Shown in pieces: positions 6,513 through 13,024 of a DNA stretch of 20,571 nucleotides. A program made the position numbers and the translations under genes. Source of the DNA: Acetobacter sp. (GTDB lineage: Bacteria; Pseudomonadota; Alphaproteobacteria; RF32; CAG-239); NCBI GenBank assembly GCA_023665325.1, contig JAMPED010000028.1:1-20571 (forward strand), read 5' to 3'. Under the pieces are notes generated by a model that worked only from the letters and a program-made list of their open reading frames with translations, was not told the origin of the DNA and ran no database searches. Every line of letters begins with the position of its first letter. The first letter of the stretch is position 1.

Positions 6513-8254
6513 TTAATGCCATAACTTTTTAAAACTTTTTCACGTTGAGTTTGCAAATCAAAATTTGGAGCAATGTTTAACTTAGGTGCGATTCTGGATA
6601 TGATTTTTCCGCCAGTCGGACAGGCATTCCATCCGGAAGTTACAAAATTAAACGTTTCAGGCAAACCTTTCGGAGAATCAATAATTACCATCACCGCATA
6701 TTTAGGGTCAGAAACTGGAAATGCAGATACAAATGAGGTCATATTTTTACCCTTAACATACCTACCGTTTTCCAGTTTATTGGCTGTTCCTGTTTTTCCG
6801 GCAACCTCATAGCCATCAATATTTGCACTTTTCCCAGAGCCATAAATAACAACATCCCGCAAAAGTTTACGCATATCCATTGAGGTTTGAGTTGAAACGA
6901 CACGTCGACTTTTACGTTCAACTCCTTCAGATATAAGAGTAGGCGGTGTATAAATCCCACCATTAAGAATAGCTGAAAAAGCAGTGATAATGTGCATAGG
7001 TGTAACTGAAATACCATATCCGTAAGCGGTTGTAGCAACGGTATGATCCTGCCAAAATTTTTCACTGCGGTGCAAAGGGCGTCCTTTTTCGTAAATCTCC
7101 AAGTTCTCAATCTTGTCAAAAAAACCTAAATTTTTCAAAAATTGGATTTGCAATATTTTCCCAACTTTAAGTGCCATCTGCGCAGAAGCAATGTTAGACG
7201 AATGGATAAGGGTTTCACCAACGGTTAGCCACTTTGCAGGAACGCGGTAATCTGTAATTTTATGTCGTCCCATTTTAAGCGGTTTTGTAGCATCAAAACT
7301 ATCCGTAATTTTAACTTTACCGCTATCTAACCCTAAAGCTGTGTTAAAAACCTTAAAAACAGAACCAGCCTCGTAAACCCCTAAAGTAGCAAAATTAAAT
7401 TTAATATCTTTATCCCTAAAATCACGACGATTTAAATCATAATCAGGAACCGAAGATAATGCAATAATTTCAGAAGTGTTAATATCCATAACAATAGCGG
7501 TAGCACGCTCAGCCTTAAATTTCTCTTTAGCTTTCATCAATTCATCGCGAACCATATACTGCACACCTAAATCAATCGTTAGATGCAAATCACGCGTTGA
7601 AGAGCTTAATCGTGTATCCAAAGATTTTTCCAAGCCTGAAATGCCATTTGAATCAATATCTGTGTTACCTAAAATATGTGATAAAAGTTCCTTTTGCGGA
7701 TAAACACGTACTTCACTGTTTTCAAATCCTAATTCAGGAAAGCCAAGAGCATTAACTTTTACTTGCTGTGCTGGAGATAGATTACGCTTTAATGGAACGA
7801 ATTTTGCTTTTTTAGTAAGTTTAATAAAGAAATCATCATAACTTGTGTCGGGAAAAATTTCTGCAAGTTTTGTTGCTACAATTTTAGGATTGCTCACCTC
7901 GTGAGGCAGCGCAAACAAATTAACTGTAGGCAAATTCGTTGCCACAACAATGCCATTTCTGTCTGTAATGTTTGCACGATGAACTGGAGAAATAACACCA
8001 TTACGTGGGCGATAATATGTCACCTCTTTGCGGCTAAGCTGGATGCCATCTACAAGGCATACATTAAAAATTCTGAAAATAATAATAAAATAAATAAGTA
8101 AAAATAAACCGATGATGTAGACAATGCGGGTACGACATACGTTAACGGCCTCATCTTCTGTTTCCCAACCAAAACTCCCAGCAGAAAAGTGAATTTCCTG
8201 CCCAGGTTCATAAATAAATGTATTCTTTTTTCTGGATAAGCTAACTTTTAACAC
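6506..8254 (-). CDS. ftsI: Septal peptidoglycan transpeptidase FtsI (PBP3)
   Basis: FtsI is the class B penicillin-binding protein that cross-links septal peptidoglycan with FtsW in the divisome. The 582-residue protein has a short cytoplasmic tail, one membrane helix at about 42-62 (RIVYIIGLFLLIYFIII), a pedestal region (NITDRNGIVVATNLPT) and a transpeptidase domain. The catalytic motifs are all present: SVFK with nucleophile Ser298 and Lys301, SSN at 352-354, and KTG at 487-489. Length and layout fit FtsI well. It is the fourth gene of mraZ-rsmH-ftsL-ftsI, starting 17 bases after ftsL. The start is a GTG at 8254 with no good Shine-Dalgarno; no better in-frame start exists before the upstream stop, so re-initiation after ftsL is likely. 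murE, which normally follows, is absent. Confidence 0.96.
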   Translation of the reverse strand: MLKVSLSRKKNTFIYEPGQEIHFSAGSFGWETEDEAVNVCRTRIVYIIGLFLLIYFIIIFRIFNVCLVDGIQLSRKEVTYYRPRNGVISPVHRANITDRNGIVVATNLPTVNLFALPHEVSNPKIVATKLAEIFPDTSYDDFFIKLTKKAKFVPLKRNLSPAQQVKVNALGFPELGFENSEVRVYPQKELLSHILGNTDIDSNGISGLEKSLDTRLSSSTRDLHLTIDLGVQYMVRDELMKAKEKFKAERATAIVMDINTSEIIALSSVPDYDLNRRDFRDKDIKFNFATLGVYEAGSVFKVFNTALGLDSGKVKITDSFDATKPLKMGRHKITDYRVPAKWLTVGETLIHSSNIASAQMALKVGKILQIQFLKNLGFFDKIENLEIYEKGRPLHRSEKFWQDHTVATTAYGYGISVTPMHIITAFSAILNGGIYTPPTLISEGVERKSRRVVSTQTSMDMRKLLRDVVIYGSGKSANIDGYEVAGKTGTANKLENGRYVKGKNMTSFVSAFPVSDPKYAVMVIIDSPKGLPETFNFVTSGWNACPTGGKIISRIAPKLNIAPNFDLQTQREKVLKSYGIKN

Positions 8255-8271
8255 CTTGCAACCATCTAAAT

Positions 8272-8631
8272 TTATCGTTCAGAATTAGCGAGTTGACGCA
8301 AAACTCTGTTATTTTTAGCAAACATTGTCGGATTCTCAATCAACTCACCTTCTAATGGTAATGCAGAATAGTTAATAATTTGTTCAGGTTTGATAAAATC
8401 TAAAGAAATATATTTTGCCGCAAGTTTTTGCAGACGTTCAGGATTATTTAATTCGCTCCAATCTGCCTCTAAGATATGAATATCACGGATATCATTTTTG
8501 ATATCATTGTTAATTTGGGCTAATTCTCTTTCCAAATTCTGTACATCATTGGTTAAAACGAAATAGTAGGAACCAATTACTATCGTAAATAAAAACCATA
8601 AAATAGATATAGCAGTCTTAACATTGCTCAT
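8272..8631 (-). CDS. ftsL: Cell division protein FtsL
   Basis: FtsL is a small bitopic membrane protein that forms the FtsQLB divisome subcomplex and links it to FtsWI activation. At 119 residues it has one N-terminal membrane helix (about 8-27, ISILWFLFTIVIGSYYFVLT). This is followed by a periplasmic coiled coil (NDVQNLERELAQINNDIKND) and the short conserved end of the family in which Asn-Pro-Glu-Arg-Leu precedes a KLA segment (NNPERLQKLAAKY). FtsL sequences diverge strongly, so the call rests on layout plus position between rsmH and ftsI. The TAATG junction overlaps the rsmH stop by one base, so translation is coupled to rsmH. Confidence 0.87.
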   Translation of the reverse strand: MSNVKTAISILWFLFTIVIGSYYFVLTNDVQNLERELAQINNDIKNDIRDIHILEADWSELNNPERLQKLAAKYISLDFIKPEQIINYSALPLEGELIENPTMFAKNNRVLRQLANSER

Positions 8632-9563
8632 TATTTTAGTTCCTTTCTTTTGATGGCGTAACGCAATTTTGCTGAGCGTGCACGTGGGTTAATATTACAT
8701 TCTTCTTCTGTTGGAATAATAACTTTAGATGCAAAAGCTAAAGGTAAATCAGAATTTACAGAGCACTCTTCCATAACTTTATAACGTGAGGTATGGACTT
8801 TTTTGGGTGCGTTCTCTGCAAAAAAACTTTTGATAATTCTGTCTTCTAATGAATGAAAGTCTACAACAACGATTCGCCCTTCAGAAGCGATAATGGAAAC
8901 AGCAGCGGATAAGCCATCTTTAAGTTGTTGAAGCTCATCATTAACTGCAATACGAATCGCTTGAAAAGTACGTGTAGCTGGATCTATTTGACCAAATTTT
9001 TTAGGCAGAACACTGTAAATAATTTCAGCTAATTCTGTTGTGGTACAGATTTCTTTTGTTTCCCGATAAAGGGCGATTCGGTGTGCAATTTGTCGGGACT
9101 TCTTTTCTTCGCCATATTGAAAGATTAAATCTGCCAATTCTTTTTCGGGCATAGTGTTGATAATATCTTTTGCAGAAGTACCAGACATAGACATTCTCAT
9201 ATCCAAATCTGCTGTTTTACTAAAAGAAAATCCGCGAAAATCATCATCTAATTGCATAGAAGATACACCAATATCAAAGACCACACCATTAACAGATTCG
9301 TTAATGAGTGTGTCTAATTCTCCAAATGTACCTGCTCTAAAGCTAAATCTATCACCATAAAGTGCTTTTAATTCGTTAACTCTGGGCAGAACAGATGGAT
9401 CTCTATCAATGGCAATAACACGGCAATTAGCAGATTTTAATATAGCTTCCGTATATCCTCCATTGCCAAAAGTTGCATCAACATAAGTCTCTCCATCTTT
9501 TGGGGAAAGTGTTTGCAAAACTTCTTGGAGCATAACTGGAATATGGCGAGTAGCTGTCTGCAT
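8631..9563 (-). CDS. rsmH: 16S rRNA m4C1402 N4-methyltransferase RsmH (MraW)
   Basis: RsmH methylates N4 of C1402 in the ribosomal P site of 16S rRNA using S-adenosylmethionine. The 310-residue protein begins with the typical RHIPVML segment. It has the SAM-binding stretch VDATFGNGGYTEAIL (28-42), the conserved DMRM (121-124), the SFHSLEDRI-type motif (DFHSLEDRIIKSFF, 235-248) and the end motif NPRARSAKLR (292-301). It sits between mraZ and ftsL with one-base TAATG overlaps on both sides, giving a tightly coupled operon. The Shine-Dalgarno GAGGAGGG lies inside the end of mraZ. Confidence 0.97.
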   Translation of the reverse strand: MQTATRHIPVMLQEVLQTLSPKDGETYVDATFGNGGYTEAILKSANCRVIAIDRDPSVLPRVNELKALYGDRFSFRAGTFGELDTLINESVNGVVFDIGVSSMQLDDDFRGFSFSKTADLDMRMSMSGTSAKDIINTMPEKELADLIFQYGEEKKSRQIAHRIALYRETKEICTTTELAEIIYSVLPKKFGQIDPATRTFQAIRIAVNDELQQLKDGLSAAVSIIASEGRIVVVDFHSLEDRIIKSFFAENAPKKVHTSRYKVMEECSVNSDLPLAFASKVIIPTEEECNINPRARSAKLRYAIKRKELK

Positions 9564-10027
9564 TATTTTCCCTCCTCAAGTTTGAGAGACGGGCGATTTA
9601 GTTTAATCTTTTCCCGAATACGCTGTTCTTCTTTAGCCCAGTTTTCTTCACTCCAAATCTGAAATTTACGTCCTTTACCAACAAAAACCGCTGAATCCGT
9701 AATTTCTGCGTGTTTTAATAATTTTTCAGTTAGCATAATTCTACCAGTAGAATCGAAACTAAATCTTTTAGCATCTCCGAAAATCAAATTGGTTAAGTCA
9801 TCTTGTGCTTCAGAAAAAAAGTCAGTGCTGTTCTCAATGTCTGTTGCTAGCTTCTCAAGTAAATCTTCAGTGCAACCCTCAATACAGGGGGCGGTTAAAC
9901 TTCTATAACAAACAATTTCAGTTGAGAGCTCTTTAACAATGGCACGGTAATCTGATGGCAAAGAAACGCGTCCTTTGGCGTCTACTTTATTGATGATTGT
10001 ATCTAAAAACAAAAATGTTTTTTTCAT
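9563..10027 (-). CDS. mraZ: Transcriptional regulator MraZ
   Basis: MraZ is a DNA-binding protein with two SpoVT/AbrB-like domains that assembles into a ring and represses its own division/cell-wall operon. Both domain signatures are visible: VDAKGRVSLPSDYR near the N-terminus and FDSTGRIMLTEKLL in the second half. I place the start at the ATG at 10027 (154 aa, MKKTFLFLDTIIN) because it has a GAGA ribosome site, fits the short MraZ N-terminus, and lies about 28 bases after the predicted transcription start. The in-frame ATG at 10054 (163 aa) has no Shine-Dalgarno and falls at the predicted transcription start. The gene overlaps rsmH by one base. Phased TGGGA-like repeats upstream suggest autoregulation. 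Confidence 0.93.
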   Translation of the reverse strand: MKKTFLFLDTIINKVDAKGRVSLPSDYRAIVKELSTEIVCYRSLTAPCIEGCTEDLLEKLATDIENSTDFFSEAQDDLTNLIFGDAKRFSFDSTGRIMLTEKLLKHAEITDSAVFVGKGRKFQIWSEENWAKEEQRIREKIKLNRPSLKLEEGK

Positions 10028-10060
10028 TACCGTTTTCTCTGATTGTGCACACATTAGTTA

Positions 10061-10095
10061 TGGTATAACATAGGATTTTATGGGAATCAATGGGA
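10061..10095 (-). promoter_or_regulatory. mraZ operon promoter with MraZ-box-like repeats
   Basis: For the minus-strand operon, TTGATT (10085-10090), a 17-base spacer and TATACC (10062-10067) form a plausible promoter. Overlapping it, the plus strand reads TGGTA (10061), TAGGA (10071), TGGGA (10081) and TGGGA (10091), with exact 10-base spacing. Known MraZ operators are TGGGN direct repeats separated by five bases, so this is a likely autoregulatory operator, although the first two repeats are imperfect. Confidence 0.6.
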
Positions 10096-10139
10096 AAATG
10101 TAAAATATTTAATATTTTTTTACTTTTTTATGCCAAAGC

Positions 10140-10168
10140 GCGCGAAATCGCATATTAGCGATTCGCGC
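10140..10168. repeat. GC-rich inverted repeat between the pilin gene and mraZ
   Basis: GCGCGAAATCGC and GCGATTCGCGC form a near-perfect hairpin (one bulged base) around a six-base loop, in otherwise very AT-rich DNA. No T-run follows on either strand, so it is not a typical intrinsic terminator. A consensus DnaA box lies directly beside it. Confidence 0.55.
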
Positions 10169-10169
10169 C

Positions 10170-10190
10170 TGTGGATAAGCCTGTTAATAA
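10170..10190. promoter_or_regulatory. Consensus DnaA box plus degenerate second copy
   Basis: TGTGGATAA (10170-10178) is the exact complement of the E. coli DnaA box TTATCCACA. TGTTAATAA (two mismatches) follows 12 bases later in the same orientation. An AT-rich stretch lies at 10101-10131. The pair may be a DnaA binding site near the mraZ promoter; chance occurrence cannot be excluded. Confidence 0.35.
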
Positions 10191-10210
10191 AATGAATGTA
10201 TGCAAGAAAG

Positions 10211-10822
10211 TTACTTGAACTTAATTTCTATCGAGCATCTTGTATCTTCTAAACACGAAGAGCATAACTCTGTAATTTTAGGTAGGGTTAAAATAGATAA
10301 ACAAGGTTTTGAGATATTGCAGTATTGGCTTCCCCAATAGTAGGAGCTAGGTTGGGTTTCACCACGGAATAGTGCTGCAGTATATATTGAGTCTGCATAG
10401 GGTTTTACGATATTGAGCCAGAGTTTCTGACAAAGTAATTGTATATCTTTATCAACATTTTTTGTCTTCGCTGCTTTGAAGCGATAATCTAAAGTAATGC
10501 TATCGACAACAAAAGGAAAAAGCTCTCTGTTCTCATTGTCATAAATGATAGCTCCTTTAAGTTTCCATCTATCAGGAATAATTCCTAGACCAGATAACGC
10601 TGGTGCGATATGGTATTCGTTAGCTTTCAGAATAATGTCGGTATTCGCAATCAATCCGTTAATGAAAAAAGAATAGTCTTCAATAAGCTTGTTTATTCGA
10701 TAATTTGCCATTGCTTTAGAATATCCTGCGATTCCTCCAACGGATAATACGCCAACAATCGCCAGTACACCTAACATTTCAATCATTGATCGCCCTTGTT
10801 GATTGGAATAAAATAATTTCAT
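10211..10822 (-). CDS. Type IV pilin-like protein (atypical prepilin N-terminus)
   Basis: This 203-residue protein has a class III (prepilin-type) signal. A short leader MKLFYSNQQG would be cut by prepilin peptidase after Gly10, leaving RSMIEMLGVLAIVGVLSVG as the hydrophobic helix, with the conserved Glu at position 5 of the mature protein. The +1 residue is Arg rather than the usual Phe, and the helix carries Gly-Gly. The C-terminal region holds most of the cysteines (QYCNISKPC, ELCSSC, TRC), which suggests disulfides in the folded head. It would be an exported pilin or pseudopilin subunit of a type IV pilus or type II secretion-like machine. No assembly ATPase, platform protein or peptidase is nearby, so it is an orphan here. 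AGGAG precedes the ATG. The long structured leader upstream suggests RNA-level control. Confidence 0.82.
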   Translation of the reverse strand: MKLFYSNQQGRSMIEMLGVLAIVGVLSVGGIAGYSKAMANYRINKLIEDYSFFINGLIANTDIILKANEYHIAPALSGLGIIPDRWKLKGAIIYDNENRELFPFVVDSITLDYRFKAAKTKNVDKDIQLLCQKLWLNIVKPYADSIYTAALFRGETQPSSYYWGSQYCNISKPCLSILTLPKITELCSSCLEDTRCSIEIKFK

Positions 10823-10850
10823 AGTCGACTCCTATTTGTAATAAAACAAA

Positions 10851-11038
10851 AGCCGCTTATAAAAAGCGACTGGAAGTTGGTAACTACAGCAAGATAGTGC
10901 GACATATTGACTGAAATAAGCGTATTTTGCCGCCTTCCAGTCATAGTATCGACTAGATTAGGCGTGCAAAAATTTCGTCTTTTACACGGACGCTTGCTGA
11001 GAGGCTACCACACCTCAGGACGGAACACCCGTCCTCAA
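10851..11038 (-). ncRNA. Structured leader RNA of the pilin gene (class unknown)
   Basis: On the minus strand, about 188 bases lie between a TATAAT box and a terminator-like hairpin and fold extensively by eye. In transcript order there is a 7-bp hairpin AGGACGG / CCGTCCT (11035-11017), then GAGG / CCTC (11016-11001), then an imperfect CGTG..AAAA / TTTT..CACG hairpin. After these comes a three-way junction closed by a perfect 9-bp helix GACTGGAAG / CTTCCAGTC (10942-10934 with 10876-10868). That helix encloses GCGGCA / TGTCGC (10933-10928 with 10904-10899) and ACTA / TAGT (10898-10895 with 10886-10883). The helices abut with almost no unpaired bases. I tested it by eye against common riboswitch and housekeeping RNA signatures and found no match. 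It may be a riboswitch-like leader or an independent small RNA. Confidence 0.6.
10852..10870 (-). terminator. Terminator-like hairpin in the pilin leader (possible attenuator)
   Basis: On the minus strand GTCGCTT pairs with AAGCGGC (7 bp with one G-T) around a five-base loop and is followed by TTTTGTTTTATT. It lies about 30 bases upstream of the pilin ATG. Its first three bases are also the end of the 9-bp closing helix of the upstream junction, so the two structures compete. Confidence 0.55.
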
Positions 11039-11044
11039 ATAAAG

Positions 11045-11050
11045 ATTATA
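11045..11050 (-). promoter_or_regulatory. TATAAT -10 box for the pilin leader
   Basis: A perfect TATAAT on the minus strand places the transcription start near 11038, just before the first leader hairpin. A TTTACA lies upstream at a short 14-base spacing and ACTTTA at 16 bases, so the -35 is poor. The fabG terminator is directly upstream, which makes this a separate transcription unit. Confidence 0.5.
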
Positions 11051-11071
11051 AAATTTATCAGAAATGTAAAG

Positions 11072-11113
11072 TTTTTTTATTAAAAAAGCGCCAAACATAA
11101 TGTTTGACGCTTT
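11072..11113 (-). terminator. Intrinsic terminator after fabG
   Basis: A 13-bp stem (11085-11097 with 11101-11113, one G-T pair) and a three-base loop are followed on the minus strand by a T-run. It lies 20 bases after the fabG stop and ends the fabD-fabG unit. Confidence 0.92.
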
Positions 11114-11132
11114 AGAATTTAGGCTATAGGCC

Positions 11133-11870
11133 TTAAATCATTGCCATACCACCATTAACGTGTAAGGTCTGACCTGTAATATACTGAGCTTCATCCGAAG
11201 AAAGGAACGCAACAGCATTTGCAATATCTTGAGCTTCGCCAAGTTTACCTTGTGGGATTTTGTTTAAAAGTTGTGCTTTAACGTCATCAGGCAAAACATC
11301 CGTCATCGGAGTTCTGATAAAGCCAGGAGCAATAGAGTTTACAGTAACTCCACGAGAGCCAACTTCTTGCGCTAAACATTTATTCATAGCAATCATACCT
11401 GCTTTAGAAGCAGAATAATTAGCTTGTCCAGGGTTGCCCATAACTCCAACAACAGAGGCTATACCGATAATACGACCGAATCTTCTCTTCATCATACCAC
11501 GAACAGCTGCTTTAGCTAATTTAAAGCCAGCAGAAAGGTTTACGTCCAAAACCAATTGCCAATCTTCATCGCTCATACGCATAAATAAATTATCACGGGT
11601 TAAACCTGCATTATTAACTAAAATATCAATGCGCCCCATTTTTTCTTCAACATTTTTAACAAGATTATTAACATCATCAGAGTTTGTTAAATCAGCTGTA
11701 AAGCATTCAACGCGAGAACCTAACTCGGCCTTCAATTTTTCCATCGGAGCGAGATTTCTATCTGTTAAAGCCAATGTTGCACCTTGTGCGTGTAATGTAC
11801 GCGCAATTTTATCACCAAGCCCTCCAGCTGCACCGGTAATTAACGCGATTTTACCATCTAAATTAAACAT
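11133..11870 (-). CDS. fabG: 3-oxoacyl-[acyl-carrier-protein] reductase FabG
   Basis: FabG reduces 3-oxoacyl-ACP to 3-hydroxyacyl-ACP with NADPH in fatty acid elongation (cytoplasmic, type II synthase). From the ATG at 11870 it is 245 aa, the usual FabG length. It has the dinucleotide-binding TGAAGGLG (12-19), NNAG (86-89) and the short-chain dehydrogenase catalytic set Asn111, Ser139, Tyr152 and Lys156 (NYSASKAG), plus the end motif TGQTLHVNGGMAM. An upstream in-frame ATG at 11921 would add 17 residues and overlap fabD; it is less likely because AAGGA precedes the 11870 ATG and the shorter protein matches the family. It follows fabD by 25 bases in one operon. acpP, which often comes next, is absent; a strong terminator follows. 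Confidence 0.96.
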   Translation of the reverse strand: MFNLDGKIALITGAAGGLGDKIARTLHAQGATLALTDRNLAPMEKLKAELGSRVECFTADLTNSDDVNNLVKNVEEKMGRIDILVNNAGLTRDNLFMRMSDEDWQLVLDVNLSAGFKLAKAAVRGMMKRRFGRIIGIASVVGVMGNPGQANYSASKAGMIAMNKCLAQEVGSRGVTVNSIAPGFIRTPMTDVLPDDVKAQLLNKIPQGKLGEAQDIANAVAFLSSDEAQYITGQTLHVNGGMAMI

Positions 11871-11895
11871 ATTAAATATCCTTTTCTCTAAAAAG

Positions 11896-12840
11896 TTATA
11901 GATTTTTTGCCAATTCTTCAATTTCCTGAATGGAGCAAACTGAAATTGAGTTTGCTTCTTTCAAACTTCTTTTGGCGATACCGGAGAGAACTTTTCCGGC
12001 GCCGAGCTCAACAATATCTGTAACGCCATTTGCGCCAAAGAATGCCATTGTTTCTCTCCATCTTACGGTACCGGTAACCTGTTCAACCAAGTTTTTGATA
12101 ATTTCTTGTTTCCCTGTTTCAGGCGCAGCTAATACATTTGCTACAATCGGAATAAGGGCATTGTTTGCTTCCACTTCCATAAATGCACGAGCCATAGTTT
12201 CAGCAGCAGGTTGCATAAGTGGGCTATGAAATGGTGCAGAAACAGGAAGTTTTAAACATCTTTTAGCACCAAATTCAGAAGCAATCTCAACGGCTTTTTC
12301 AATAGCTTGAATATGTCCGGAAAGAACAACTTGCCCATCAGAATTGTCATTAGCTGCAACACAATAATGTGACGAATCATTACACGCTTCAACTAACGCA
12401 CCGACATCCTTGAATGATAAACCTAAAACAGCAGCCATACCGCCAACTCCAACTGGAACAGCCTGCTGCATTGCATCACCGCGAATACGTAAAAGTTTTG
12501 CAGTATCTGCCAATGAAAATACACCAGCAGCACAAGCCGCAGAATATTCACCAAGAGAATGTCCGGCAACGTATGCTGCTTTGTCTCTCAAGTTGATACC
12601 AAATTCTTTTTCCAAAACTCTGACAACAGCCATAGAAACAGCCATCAAAGCTGGTTGAGTATTTGTCGTCATTGTTAACTCAGAGTCAGGACCTTCCGTC
12701 ATAACTTTGTATAAATCTTGTCCTAATGCCTGATTAACTTCGTTAAAAACATCCTTAGCTGAGCTAAAATTTTCAGCTAATTCTTTCCCCATTCCCACAA
12801 ACTGTGAGCCTTGTCCAGGGAAAACAAATGCATATTTCAT
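11896..12840 (-). CDS. fabD: Malonyl-CoA:ACP transacylase FabD
   Basis: FabD transfers malonyl groups from CoA to acyl carrier protein, supplying the extender unit for fatty acid synthesis. The 314-residue protein has the N-terminal FPGQGSQ motif (7-13), the nucleophile elbow GHSLGEY with Ser95, Arg119 in RIRGDAM for malonate binding, and the catalytic His204 in APFHSPLM. Length and motifs match the family throughout. It is the first gene of a fabD-fabG operon, with GGAG nine bases before the ATG. It is divergent from ftsK, and the shared 184-base intergenic region contains an inverted repeat that may be an operator. Confidence 0.97.
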   Translation of the reverse strand: MKYAFVFPGQGSQFVGMGKELAENFSSAKDVFNEVNQALGQDLYKVMTEGPDSELTMTTNTQPALMAVSMAVVRVLEKEFGINLRDKAAYVAGHSLGEYSAACAAGVFSLADTAKLLRIRGDAMQQAVPVGVGGMAAVLGLSFKDVGALVEACNDSSHYCVAANDNSDGQVVLSGHIQAIEKAVEIASEFGAKRCLKLPVSAPFHSPLMQPAAETMARAFMEVEANNALIPIVANVLAAPETGKQEIIKNLVEQVTGTVRWRETMAFFGANGVTDIVELGAGKVLSGIAKRSLKEANSISVCSIQEIEELAKNL

Positions 12841-12877
12841 TTAAGTCTCCAATTGTTTTTTATGCAAATAAGCTAAA

Positions 12878-12896
12878 TGACTTGCCTTGAAAGTCA
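12878..12896. promoter_or_regulatory. Inverted repeat TGACTT-N7-AAGTCA in the fabD promoter region
   Basis: A perfect 6-bp inverted repeat with a seven-base spacer lies about 40 bases upstream of the fabD ATG. A minus-strand TTGACT (12892-12897) overlaps its arm and could be a -35, though no convincing -10 follows. It may be an operator for a dimeric regulator; weak evidence. Confidence 0.3.
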
Positions 12897-13024
12897 AGAT
12901 TTAAATCCTCACGATGTGCATAGCTTTGCCAAAATAGATTATACACATAAACTTTTGTGTTAATAGTTTGTTTAAAATTTAGCGTTAAAATCATTTCAAA
13001 ATGAAGTTAAAACTAGAGGGATAT

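Noticed and set aside
10101..10190. Calling this the chromosomal replication origin.
   Set aside because: Only one perfect DnaA box is present and no origin-linked genes (dnaA, dnaN, hemE, parAB) are in the window; kept only as a DnaA-site observation.
10997..11017. CTGAGA followed by ACCACACC on the plus strand, reminiscent of the TPP riboswitch core.
   Set aside because: The remaining TPP consensus (GAACCTGAT and the following helices) is absent, and the promoter, terminator and downstream gene all point to the minus strand.
11434..11901. 155-codon open frame on the plus strand inside fabG.
   Set aside because: It is fully antisense to a clear fabG, has no ribosome site and encodes no recognisable domain.
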